64,000 nt of DNA from Hypoxylon rubiginosum. Taxonomy: Eukaryota; Ascomycota; Sordariomycetes; Xylariales; Hypoxylaceae. The stretch spans positions 806,001-870,000 of the forward strand of contig CADCXA010000041.1 of assembly GCA_902806565.1 (NCBI GenBank). The letters are read 5' to 3'. How positions within the stretch are numbered: the stretch's first letter is position 1; each line of letters starts with the position of its first letter. Below are positions 54,231 through 64,000 of the stretch, one piece after another. The notes under the pieces were generated by a model. That model ran no database searches. It had not been told where the DNA came from and worked only from the letters and a program-made list of their open reading frames with translations. The position numbers were made by a program, and so were the translations under genes.

Positions 54231-55348
54231 TCAGTTCTCATCAACTTTCACGACCAGCTTACCGAACTTATCCCCCTGGAACATCCGAACGAAAGCATTT
54301 GGCGCGCTATCTAAGCCTACCACCACCTCTTCCTTGGTTTTCATCTTGCCTGCACTGATCCAACCAAGCATGTCTGAAGCGAATGAGGGCAAATACTTCT
54401 CTAGATGCTGTGGATCGGAACATACGAAACCATTGATTGTGAGTCTTTTCAAGAAGATGTTCATTCCTGTTCTGATACCATATTTCTCTTCGTCCGGTTT
54501 GTTGTACTGTGAGATCATGCCACTTGAGACTATCCCCATGCATTAGTCGGAGCCTGCTTGTTTAGAAACGCGTCTCACATACCTATGACTCCATAGTCCT
54601 TCATCATAGTCAATACAACCTCGAGCTGTTCACCTCCCACGTTGTCATAGTAGAAGTCTAAGCCGTCCGGCGCTAGTCGTCCTAACGCAGTTGTTGTTGT
54701 CTCCTCCTTATAGTTCCATGCTGCATCGAAACCAAGTTCGTTGACCAGAAAGTCCACTTTCGCAGCACTCCCGGTACTTCCAATAACTTTCATACCATGC
54801 ATCTTAGCAAGTTGACCTACAATCTGCCCAACCCCGCCACTTGCGGCAGATATCAAAATCGTCTTTCCGGCTCGAGGTTCCCGTATGAACTCAAAGAAGC
54901 TGATGTATGCTGATAGGCCGGGAATGCCGAGCGTATTGATCAGGGTGGCGGGAGATATGTCCACCCCCGATGGTAACGGAGGTAAAGGTCGAGTCATCGC
55001 TATTAGCTCCGCCGGCACAGTCGCATATTCGCTGGCATCCGCCATGGCTAGCACGAGGTCTCCAGGGTTGAAAGAAGGATTGTCTGACTTGAGTACGGTA
55101 GAGAGCGTGATAACGACGGCTGGTTCCCCCTCTACCCACGGTATCGAGTATGTACCACTATCGGTGGGTAATCGAATCTGTCCACGCTGGTACGGATCCA
55201 ACGATAGGTACATGTTCTTCAGGGTGATGCCACCGGGAGGTGGATTCGTCTCGGGATCAAACGAGCGAGGCTCAACTGTCAAGTGCACGCCTGGAACGAG
55301 GCAGTACGGCGTGTAGGCTTTGTAAACGAAGGTCTTGTTAGAATACAT
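54231..55348 (-). CDS. MDR-family NADP-dependent reductase (PTGR/alkenal reductase-like)
   Basis: Two exons, 54583-55348 and 54231-54529 (53-nt intron), giving 354 aa. I start at MYSNKTFVYK (55348) because the upstream 18 codons have no homology. The fold is the medium-chain reductase type without zinc ligands: LKNMYLSLDPYQRGQ (about 45-60; family landmark), TAYISFFEF-like segment, the NADP loop SAASGGVGQIVGQLAK (about 162-177), GFDAAWNYKE, and FYYDNVGGEQLE. Exon 2 gives GMISQYNKPDEEKYG and the C-terminal VVGLDSAPNAFVRMFQGDKFGKLVVKV, typical of leukotriene B4 12-hydroxydehydrogenase/2-alkenal reductases. It diverges from the PKS gene across 1 kb, so it may serve the same pathway, for instance by reducing an enone. 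Confidence 0.93.
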
Positions 55349-56239
55349 TGTAGATTCGATGTAGATTCGATGTAGCTGCTCAAAGAAAGCTCGCTGATAC
55401 AATAAAGGGTGATGAGACGTAGCAGATGTGGCAGATATAGCAGAGTGATAGAAAAAGCATGGCTACGGCAGGGGTGGGCATAATAATGCTCTCCATCTAA
55501 CATCGCAGCACGGTGGCGAGATTCAACCAATTTTAACGGAAACTGTAGTAAGCTAATTAACCACCTCGGCGTTAACTTGCATCAATTCGAATCTTGACGC
55601 TGTTCTCGGACTAACATTTGCGCAGGAAAACGGCTTTTCATGCAAGCCATAATGCGACATGTCGAATCCTTCCGACCTGCTGTAGGGTGGACCATACGTA
55701 CATCCACTGGCCAAACAAAAACGACACAGCCAGTATCTATTTTATGTACGGTCTACCGATGTAAGACCTATCTCCTCATTAACTACCTGGATGAGCGGTA
55801 TCGTTCCCCAATGAAGTCGCAACGGTTGTTGCCGTGACATATGCCTGGCGGGTATCATTGCATGAATGTGAGCATGACATGTAAATATATTGGCGGTTAC
55901 ACAATAGAGACCGGTGCAGTGGAATGATCGAGACTGACGCAACTCCCAACTGAGTTCCTAAAACTAGCCATATTTTTCGAGGACAGGGTTGCACCAGGTC
56001 GTACGGCAGTGTCTCTGTCATTCCTGAGCCTCCGCAGGTCAATGATTGGATTTTATACAGCCTTCACAAATGGTCTGGAGCTCATGGACTCAACCTCCAC
56101 GTTGCGTTTGTTGCTCTACAATTGTGATAACAGTTATTAACTGAGAAGAAAGGATAAAAGCTTGAGCGATCCGGATTCTGTTGAAATGGGGGTCAAGGGA
56201 CCACTGTCAGGTACAGTACATAGACTTAGCATAGACTTG

Positions 56240-56248
56240 TATATAAAG
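56240..56248 (+). promoter_or_regulatory. TATA-box candidate of the PKS gene
   Basis: TATATAAAG is the only good TATA match in the PKS upstream region, about 115 bp from the ATG. Confidence 0.5.
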
Positions 56249-56308
56249 CAGGGCTTTCGCCTTCACTTGCAATAGCTAGTAACTCGTACAATACACTCAA
56301 TATCAGCT

Positions 56309-56332
56309 CATATACCGTATCATATACCGTAT
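56309..56332. repeat. 12-bp tandem duplication in PKS leader
   Basis: CATATACCGTAT occurs twice head-to-tail with no mismatch, 30-53 bp before the start codon. Confidence 0.9.
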
Positions 56333-56361
56333 CATTTACTAAATTTGCCCTCTCCGCATCC

Positions 56362-59300
56362 ATGGATTCAAGTCGTCAGCGGCTTGAAGGGGTTGAGCCC
56401 ATAGCGATTGTGGGGATTGGTATGAGCACTTGCGGAGTCTTCTTGAGAAAAGCTAACACAGTTGATATCTAGGTTGTCGAATGCCAGGACAAGTTCGGAG
56501 CCCAGGCGACTTATGGAAGGTCTTGATGTCCAAAACTATCGCCAACGCCAAGGTTCCAAAGACTCGCTTCAACATTGACGCATATCTCCATCCGAGCAAT
56601 GAGAGGCCAGGAAGTTTTAATGTACCCGGCGGATACTTTCTTGACGATGATCTTGAGGGCTTCGACCCACGTATGTTCAAAATATCACCGCCCGAGGCTC
56701 TCTGGATGGACCCACAGCAACGAAAACTCCTCGAAGTTGTCTACGAAGCATTTGAGAATAGCGGGACTCCACTCGAAGATATCGCAGGTCAAAGAATAGG
56801 CTGCTTTGTTGGTTCCTTCACGAGCGATTATCAGCAGATGGCTACGAAGGAGCCTGACTTTCGGCATATATATGCCGCGACCGGGGTCGATACTGGCATG
56901 CTTGGGAGTCGTATCAGCTACGCCTTTGATTTGAAGGGCCCAAGGTACATAGGAGTAACGGAATCCCACGAGAAAAAGATATTTGCTGATAATCACTCAG
57001 TTTAATAGTGAATACCGCATGCTCATCGTCACTTTATGCCTTAGATCTTGCCTGCAAAGCCATCTCTGCGGGACAGTGTGAGGGTGCTATCGTCGGAGGG
57101 GCCAATCTCATTCTCACGGTGGATCAACACATGGACACAGCTAGAATGGGTGTTCTTTCGCCAACCGATCAATGCCATGCATTTGACAAGGCGGCTGATG
57201 GATATGGTCGAGCAGAGGGCGTCGGAGCTCTCTATATCAAACCTCTGAAATACGCCATTGAACACGGCGACCCGATTCGTGCCGTCATTCGATCTACGGC
57301 GACTAGCAGGTGATTCATTCGTCTTTATACTTATCAAACTATGCTCTAAGCTTACCTACGCCGTATAGTAATGGAAAATGCAAGGACGGCATGACGCACC
57401 CGAGTGTACAAGGACAGGTTGAGGTTATCACCATGGCTTATAAATTAGGCAACATAACGCCAGATCTTACAAGCTACGTCGAGTGCCACGGAACTGGAAC
57501 TCCTGTTGGGGATCCTATTGAGGTCGAAGCAATTCATGAAGCGATGGGGGCTGTGGCGACGAGGGACGTTCTTATCGGTAGTGTCGGTACCCCCTATTTC
57601 TTGTCATGTAACCCTAGTCTAATTCCTTCTAGGTGAAGCCTAATGTTGGACACTCTGAAGCAGCCAGTAGTATGGCTACCCTCATAAAGGCCATCTTGGC
57701 CTTGGAGAACGGCATCATACCGCCTACAGCCGGTATAACGACACTGAACCCGGCCAGTAAGTTCTAGTATTCCCTCCCGTATACGATTTTCTAACACCGC
57801 CTAGTACCGTGGGATAGATTCAATGTGAATGTCGTCACAGAACCTACATCGTTCCCAACATCCCTACCTGTGCGTCGCATCGGCGTTAATGCTTTCGGAT
57901 ACGGGGGAACAAATGCGCATGCTGTTCTCGAGGGCGCGCAGTCCTTGCTTCCACCGGGATATCGCTGCCATAAATCCGCGCACTATAACGAAGGGGCCTC
58001 TGAGTCGCCAGTCGACGTTGGTCTATCCACCAGTCGCCCCTATTTACTATTGTTTTCTGCGCATGACGAGCCAACTCTGAAGAATAACATGGGAGATTAT
58101 TCTACATGCTGTCATGGTGTCAACCTGATTGATCTATCTTATACTCTGGCGCTCCGTCGGACGACACTAGAGCAAAGAAGCTTCGCTGTCGTTAGAAGGG
58201 AAACTGCTCAATCAGATATCATGGCCGCTTCTAGAGAAACCATGATGGCTCCGGGAAAAGAAACGGAGATGGCGTTTGTATTTACAGGTATGCATCGTCC
58301 CCCCAACCATACACCCTCCGCCGAGCTAATCCCATCTATTCTCAAGGCCAAGGTGCGCAATGGCCACAGATGGGAATGGCTCTGTTGGAGCTATTCCCAG
58401 TTGTGCTTCAAACTATCAAACGCCTGGACCGACATCTCTCAACGCTTGCTGCACCACCTTCATGGAATATTGAGACCATCATGACACAACCCGCCTCCGA
58501 AAGTATGATTTACGACGCAGAATATTCCCAGCCTTTATGTACCGCAGTGCAAATTGCGCTGGTTGATCTCTTGACTCATTGGGGAGTCCGACCTTCAGCG
58601 ACAATCGGTCATTCATCCGGTGAGCACCTAGATACCAACTATATCACAAGGCGTATTATGGTGTTGAATACTAATTATCAGCAGGTGAAATTGGCGCAGC
58701 TGTGAGTGGTACCCAGCCCCTATCCCTTTTGGTAGAAAGTTGAACCTACTTCGGCGTTGGGGTTTACTACATACTTCTCTACCTAATGAATCTTATGAAA
58801 TCTAAACGCGACAACTGCTAACTGTGTCTCTCTCTAGTACGCTGCTGGGAAAATATCGGCGGAGAGTGCAATAACAATTGCCTACTTCCGAGGCAAAGTG
58901 GCGGCATCTCTGAGAACAGATGGGGCGATGCTGGCCGTGGGCCTCGGTGCAGACAAGGCGGACGAATACATCCAGCAGTTACACATTCAGGACAAAGTTG
59001 TTGTTGCTGCTCGCAATTCCCCCGACTCCGTTACACTTAGTGGAGACCGCGACGCAGTTGATCAACTACACGATGTTTTCGTGGCTGAAAAGATCTTTTG
59101 TCGAATACTGAAGACAGACGGGAAGGCATATCATTCTCACCATATGAGAGAAGCAGCACAAAGGTACGAAGACTACCTCCAGACTGAGTCGTCACCTATT
59201 GGCCGTTGCCTGTCAAATACCACTATGTTCTCCACTGTCAAGACCGGCCAGATGGATGACCTAGAGGGAGGCATTCCCAATTCGTATTGGATAGACAACT

Positions 59301-62300
59301 TGAATAGCCCGGTGCTTTTCCGTGAGGGTTTTGAGCTTATGATGGAAACAATGCCGGACGTCAGCTTGATTATTGAAATCGGCCCACACCCGGCATTAGC
59401 TGGGCCGATCCGCCAAATCTGTCAAATGAAAGAGAGAAAGATGACCTACCTACCATCACTCGAACGAGGGAAATGCGATGCGGACCAGATCCTTAACCTA
59501 GCCGGAAATCTCTGGACCAACCAAGTATCTTTAGATTTGCACGCGGTCACTAGTGTTGAGCAAGCATCGAAGGACGGCACCATCGACACTGAAACCGGGA
59601 CTCTCCTTGTCGATCTTCCGCCGTACCACTGGACATACCCGACATCATGCTTGGCCGAGTCACGATTGAGCAAAGAGCACCGCAACGTCGTCGAGCCGCG
59701 TCACGATATCCTGGGGCGCCGCCTTATTGGTACATCGGCTTTGCAGCCCGTCTGGCGAAATATTTTACGCCAAAAAGACTTGCCGTGGCTATCACAGCAC
59801 GTTGTGGGTGGAGAGGTGATAATGCCGGCGGCGGGCTACCTTGCTCTTGCCGTAGAAGCCATCACGCAGATGAACCGACTATCTGAAGAGCCTCTCGAGA
59901 TCCAGACCTACACTGTTCGAGATGTGATTATCTCCTCGGCTACCGTGGTCCCAGATGATGAAACGGGCACCGAAACGTCTTTTCATCTTCAGCCAATAGA
60001 TGGTAAGCTGCCGAGCCAATGGTACCAATTCACGGCATCCTGTTGCTCGTACGGAGCATGGAAAGAGACGGCGCGCGGGAAAGTTGCTCTGAACATGAAG
60101 AGCAGAACCTTTGACGTCAAGCCCTACCCCTTTCTGGACACGACCAAGAAAATAGATTATTTGGACTGCAACAACAAGCTTCGAGGACTTGGAATTGATC
60201 TCGGGCCAGCATATCATCACATCCGCACCATTCACACGGACGAGACAAGTTATACAACCCACGCAAATATGTCTATTGCCAAGGAGTGTGGTCTGGTTCA
60301 GGCAGAGTCCAGATACATCCTGCATCCCACCGTACTCGACTCCTGCCTACAGCCTGCCCTTCTCTCAGCATACCAAGGCCGGCTTCAAGATATGCGTCGC
60401 GCGGCTATCCCGACGCACTTCGGCGAGGTTACTATGTTTCCTCCAACTACGAAACATCTTGAAAGCGAATGCACTCTCCAAGTCCGGATATCGCATCTAG
60501 CAAATCGAGCTTTCGCATCTAGTTCGCAGCTCATCGCATATGACGGATCACTTTTAGTCGATCTTTGCGATTGCCGGCAGGTCTTCTACGAAGTTTCTAC
60601 TACGCAAGAAAAGAAAGGCAGCCTGCAACGAGATCTTTATATCAAGCACGAGTGGAAATTGGACGCTAACTATCTCAACTGGGCGGACGCGGCCGGGGCG
60701 CTAACAAACCAACCATTCACTACAATCGTGGATGCACTGATGCACAAGGATGTCGCCACAAGGACTCTCTGTCTTGATAACTCTCTGATTCCACATCTCC
60801 TTGATTCTGGACCTTCGTTCGACATAGTTGTTGCGACTACTTCTGCTGTCAAGGAAACACTTGAAGTCCAGCACCCGGAGAACAGAAGGATATCTTACAC
60901 TACTCTAGACGTCAACAACCCGACTATATGTACATCAACTACAAATTATGACCTGATCATTACTACCCAACCGTCTCATCTTCACATAAAGCCATTAAGA
61001 CGTATCCACGGTTTATTGACAGTTAACGGCCGTTTTCTCCTTCAAACCAGCTCTAGAGATGCCACAAGTCTGAACAGCTTGCTCAAAGAGGCTGGGTTCT
61101 CTGGTATCGATTGCCTGCTACAAGATTCCATTCTCTTGACCACGGCCATGGAACAGAATGAAACAAGTTGTGACACGAACGGCACGCACCCATCCAGCAA
61201 TGACACCATCATCCTCGTCTACCGAGATAAACCGACACCCCTCCTCTCTACAGTTTCGAATAAACTAGCAGATGATGGATGGACTATCCGTTCGGAACCC
61301 ATCAACGCACTGAGCTTTACAGTTAATCAGCGAGTAGTATTATTAGTCGATTGCGAAGGGCCGTTCCTCGCACAACTGCAAGAGGAACAGCTTGACAGCC
61401 TGATTCGTCTGACCGAGAGTGCATCATCCATAATCTGGGTAACATGCGGTGGTCTCCTTAGCGGTAAGCATCCCGAGTTCGCCATGACCGAGGGCGCGGC
61501 CCGAGTTATCCGTAACGAGAAGCAATCTCTCGACCTTGTAACCCTCGATTTCGATGTCGAAGATACATCTGCAGACCGCGTAGCGACGCTGGTCTCTGAT
61601 GTGGCCGGCCGTCAACGTGTCCTAGGACGGAACGGAGAAGTCGAGTACTATATGAAGAACGGGGCAGCATATATAGGCCGTCTTGTATCTCATCGGGAGG
61701 TGAATCGCGAATTCGTACCGGACTCGGGCGAGTCAACGACTATCCTCCAGCATGATAGGCCTGTCGTACGAGCGCAGTTTCAGGACCGATCCATTGTTTA
61801 TCGTCATGACGAAGAGCGACGATCCAGGGTTCTGGATGCTGACGAAGTGGAAATCCATGTCACTGGGATAGGCCTTGCAAGTTCCAATTGGACTGACGAT
61901 GCGATCTTCCTCAATAGCGATATAACTGGAACGGTAACAAGAGTCGGGGCCGATGTCAAGGACGTTTTCCCCGGTACGAACGTGGCCGGCTTAGCATTCG
62001 ACCGGCTTGCGACATTTCAGCGCACGCCTTGTCATCTTGTACAACGCATACCACAAGGACACTCCATGATTGAGGCCGCCGGTATGCTGTCTGCCTTTGC
62101 TACGGCAATATATGCTCTCGAGGAGCTGGCGAGAGTTGAGCCAGGAGAAAGCGTGCTGATTGTAGACGATATGGGAGCTACTGGACTCGCTGCTGTCCAA
62201 TTATGCCGAATATCAAGAGTCAACGCTATTGTCATTACATCCTCCAAAGCCACGGAGGAATTCCTCCTCAATAATGGCCTGGTCAGCCATGAGAATATTC

Positions 62301-64000
62301 TTTACAGAAGCGACCGTGGGTTATCTACTCTGGTAGAAAATGCGACAGCAGAAATGGGAATTGATGTGATGATGTGCTCTACTACAGCAGACATGGCTGA
62401 ATACAGCTGGTGTTTAGCGCCGCTGGGCAGAGTAGTTGTCGTTGGTCAATCGAACCGGTGGGACGCAACTGCCTTGAGACCTAGTTCGCACGGCAAGGGT
62501 TTCAGTATATTTCAGTTTAGTCTAGCGGACGTTTCTGAGAGGCGGCCGAATGCGATGGCGAGGTAAGTTGCACAACATCAACACTTGAAAGATATCTTTA
62601 TTGACCTTTGGCAGTGCCATCAAACGTTACGGACAGCTTTGGAAGGAAGGCCTCATCAAACCTATTGGTCTGGTCAGAACAACGGGTCCTAGAAGTATTA
62701 GCGATGCAATTCAGTCTATCCCAACTGATCTAGGGTCGGGTCGTTGTACGCTATCTTACGACCAGACTGCTTCTTTCAAGGTCAGATCCACACACCCATT
62801 GATATCAACATTGTCATCAATATGGGCAAAATTAACTTCTTCACAACAGGTTCTTCCTTCGCTAGCCCCGTTGACATTCAAAGATAATGTCACATACCTC
62901 ATGGCAGGTGGCCTCGGCGGACTTGGTCGCCACGTGGCACTCTGGATGGCAGACCGAGGGGCCAGGCGCCTTGCCTTTCTTTCTCGATCTGGAACTGACA
63001 ACCCGGCGGCCGCTGAGACTGTACGATGTCTTATAGAGCGAGGAGTCGACGTATTGGACTTGCGTGCCAACATTACTTGCCGAGAAGATGTGGTTCGTGC
63101 CATTGCTGAAATCAATCCTAACTTCCCTGTACGTGGGGTGGTCAACGCAGCCGCTGCGATTCACGACAGTCTATTCCAAAATATGACGATGGGTAAGTGG
63201 CATACCGTCAACGATACAAAGGTAAACGGTGCCTTGAATCTTCATCATGCCCTCGGCGACGAACCACTTGATTTTTTCGTTATGACAAGCTCCATAGCTT
63301 CGACGTTAGGATCAACAGGACAAAGCAACTATAGTGCAGGTATGTTCTCTAGGTTTCCAACAAACAGCAGTTCGTTTCGAGTACTCATCTAGAGGTAATT
63401 TAGCAAACTCGTTCCTCGACTCTTTAGCCCGTCATCGCCGTTCACATGGCCTTGCGGCCGTGTCTCTTATTCTCCCTCCAATCTTTGGCATCGGATACAT
63501 ATCAGAACATCCCGAAATAGAAAAGTCGATTAAGGCTAAGGGAATGTATGGAATAGATAGGAGAGAGATGCTCGAGGCATTCGAAGTGGCCATGCGACCC
63601 CACAGTTCGGTTCCAGCAGGAATGGACCATATTATTGTTGGCATCCAACCTCGTCGCTTCAGCAAAGCTATCAGAGAGGCCGGTGCCTATATGTCCTGGA
63701 AAGAAGACCGGAGACTTAACTGGATGGAGAAAGCTGTACAGGAGCAAGCAGGCAGAGATGGGACCAACATCCACAGTTCACAGAATGTCATTTCGACAAT
63801 CACGACAGCGTCGAGCCCCAACGAAGCTCTTGAGTTGACGATTGATTATCTGAGGCGTCGATTGGCAAGACTTCTTATGATCGACGAGCAATCTATTCAT
63901 ACTGCCCAGAAGTCCGTGGCGAACTACGGCTTGGATAGTATGATCGGGGCCGAGTTTCGAAACTGGATCTTTCGCGAATTTCATGTTGACGTGCCTTTCC
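56362..64000 (+). CDS. Highly reducing polyketide synthase (partial at right edge)
   Basis: Twelve exons can be joined in frame: 56362-56419, 56473-56944, 57001-57309, 57369-57582, 57633-57756, 57805-58287, 58347-58619, 58685-58701, 58838-62562, 62615-62780, 62850-63339 and 63395-64000. That is about 2,312 residues; the end lies beyond the window. Order: KS 1-430 ([26 protein letters not shown]), AT 550-860 (FTGQGAQW, GHSSGE), DH from about 940 ([11 protein letters not shown]; His near 971), an eroded methyltransferase remnant about 1250-1440, ER about 1620-1930, KR about 1950-2130 ([15 protein letters not shown]) and ACP (GLDSMIGAE; Ser near 2291). The ER nucleotide loop reads [12 protein letters not shown] instead of the usual AAAGGVGQAA. 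No methyltransferase SAM motif is present. All other active-site motifs are intact. Product unknown. Confidence 0.93.

Larger units (their letters stand above)
55349..56361. promoter_or_regulatory. Divergent promoter region of MDR reductase and PKS
   Basis: 1,013 bp. A TATA-like TATATAAAG lies at 56240-56248, about 115 bp before the PKS start. A 12-bp tandem duplication CATATACCGTAT is at 56309-56332 in the PKS leader. A direct repeat of GTAGATTCGAT sits next to the MDR start (55349-55372). Regulation shared by both genes is an inference. Confidence 0.55.

Noticed and set aside
1..64000. CRISPR arrays, bacterial operons, rRNA genes
   Set aside because: Nothing with regular spaced repeats, ribosome-binding sites or rRNA sequence; the window is eukaryotic nuclear DNA.

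Overview
This window looks like a chromosomal segment of a filamentous ascomycete (Pezizomycotina, probably Sordariomycetes). Four things point there: short spliceosomal introns (about 48-136 nt, GTRNGT donors, CTAAY branch sites, YAG acceptors); fungal-restricted families (HET domain, PTH11-like rhodopsin domain, Opi1, Mim1, URC4, DUF7580, acuF-type C2H2 protein, HR-PKS); RIP-like AT-rich DNA; and many decayed gene copies. All gene models were built by reading splice sites and checking that exon phases close; none was tested against a database or transcripts.

Layout. 1-2.65 kb is an extremely AT-rich, RIP-like block. It is followed by a Gfd2-like nuclease-fold gene and a HET-domain gene. 6.5-31 kb is mostly conserved housekeeping: AP-1 mu subunit, Opi1, a GNAT acetyltransferase, a secreted FAD oxidoreductase, the TORC1-pathway GTPase Gtr1, a secreted GC3-rich DUF1524 nuclease, the Cdc48 cofactor Shp1/p47, Mim1, Oxa1 and URC4. 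31-34 kb is gene-poor. 34-36 kb carries an Mx-like dynamin GTPase.

36.9-42.7 kb is a graveyard. It holds broken copies of an aldehyde dehydrogenase, an MFS transporter and a salicylate-hydroxylase-type monooxygenase around one intact enol-lactonase-like hydrolase. A 526-bp TA-flanked MITE and a 12-bp minisatellite also sit there. This reads as the ruins of an aromatic-catabolism cluster.

43-44.6 kb has a DEDDy exonuclease with an HRDC domain. 45.7-46.6 kb has a barely broken O-methyltransferase. 47.3-51.4 kb has a divergent pair: an acuF-type C2H2 protein and a DUF7580 protein with a pseudokinase-like C-terminus. An epoxide-hydrolase relic follows.

52.5-64 kb has a PTH11-like membrane protein, an MDR reductase, and a divergently transcribed highly reducing polyketide synthase that runs off the right edge inside its ACP domain. 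The PKS has an eroded methyltransferase domain and an enoyl reductase lacking the usual NADPH-binding motif. The neighbouring MDR reductase is therefore a candidate trans-acting ER partner.
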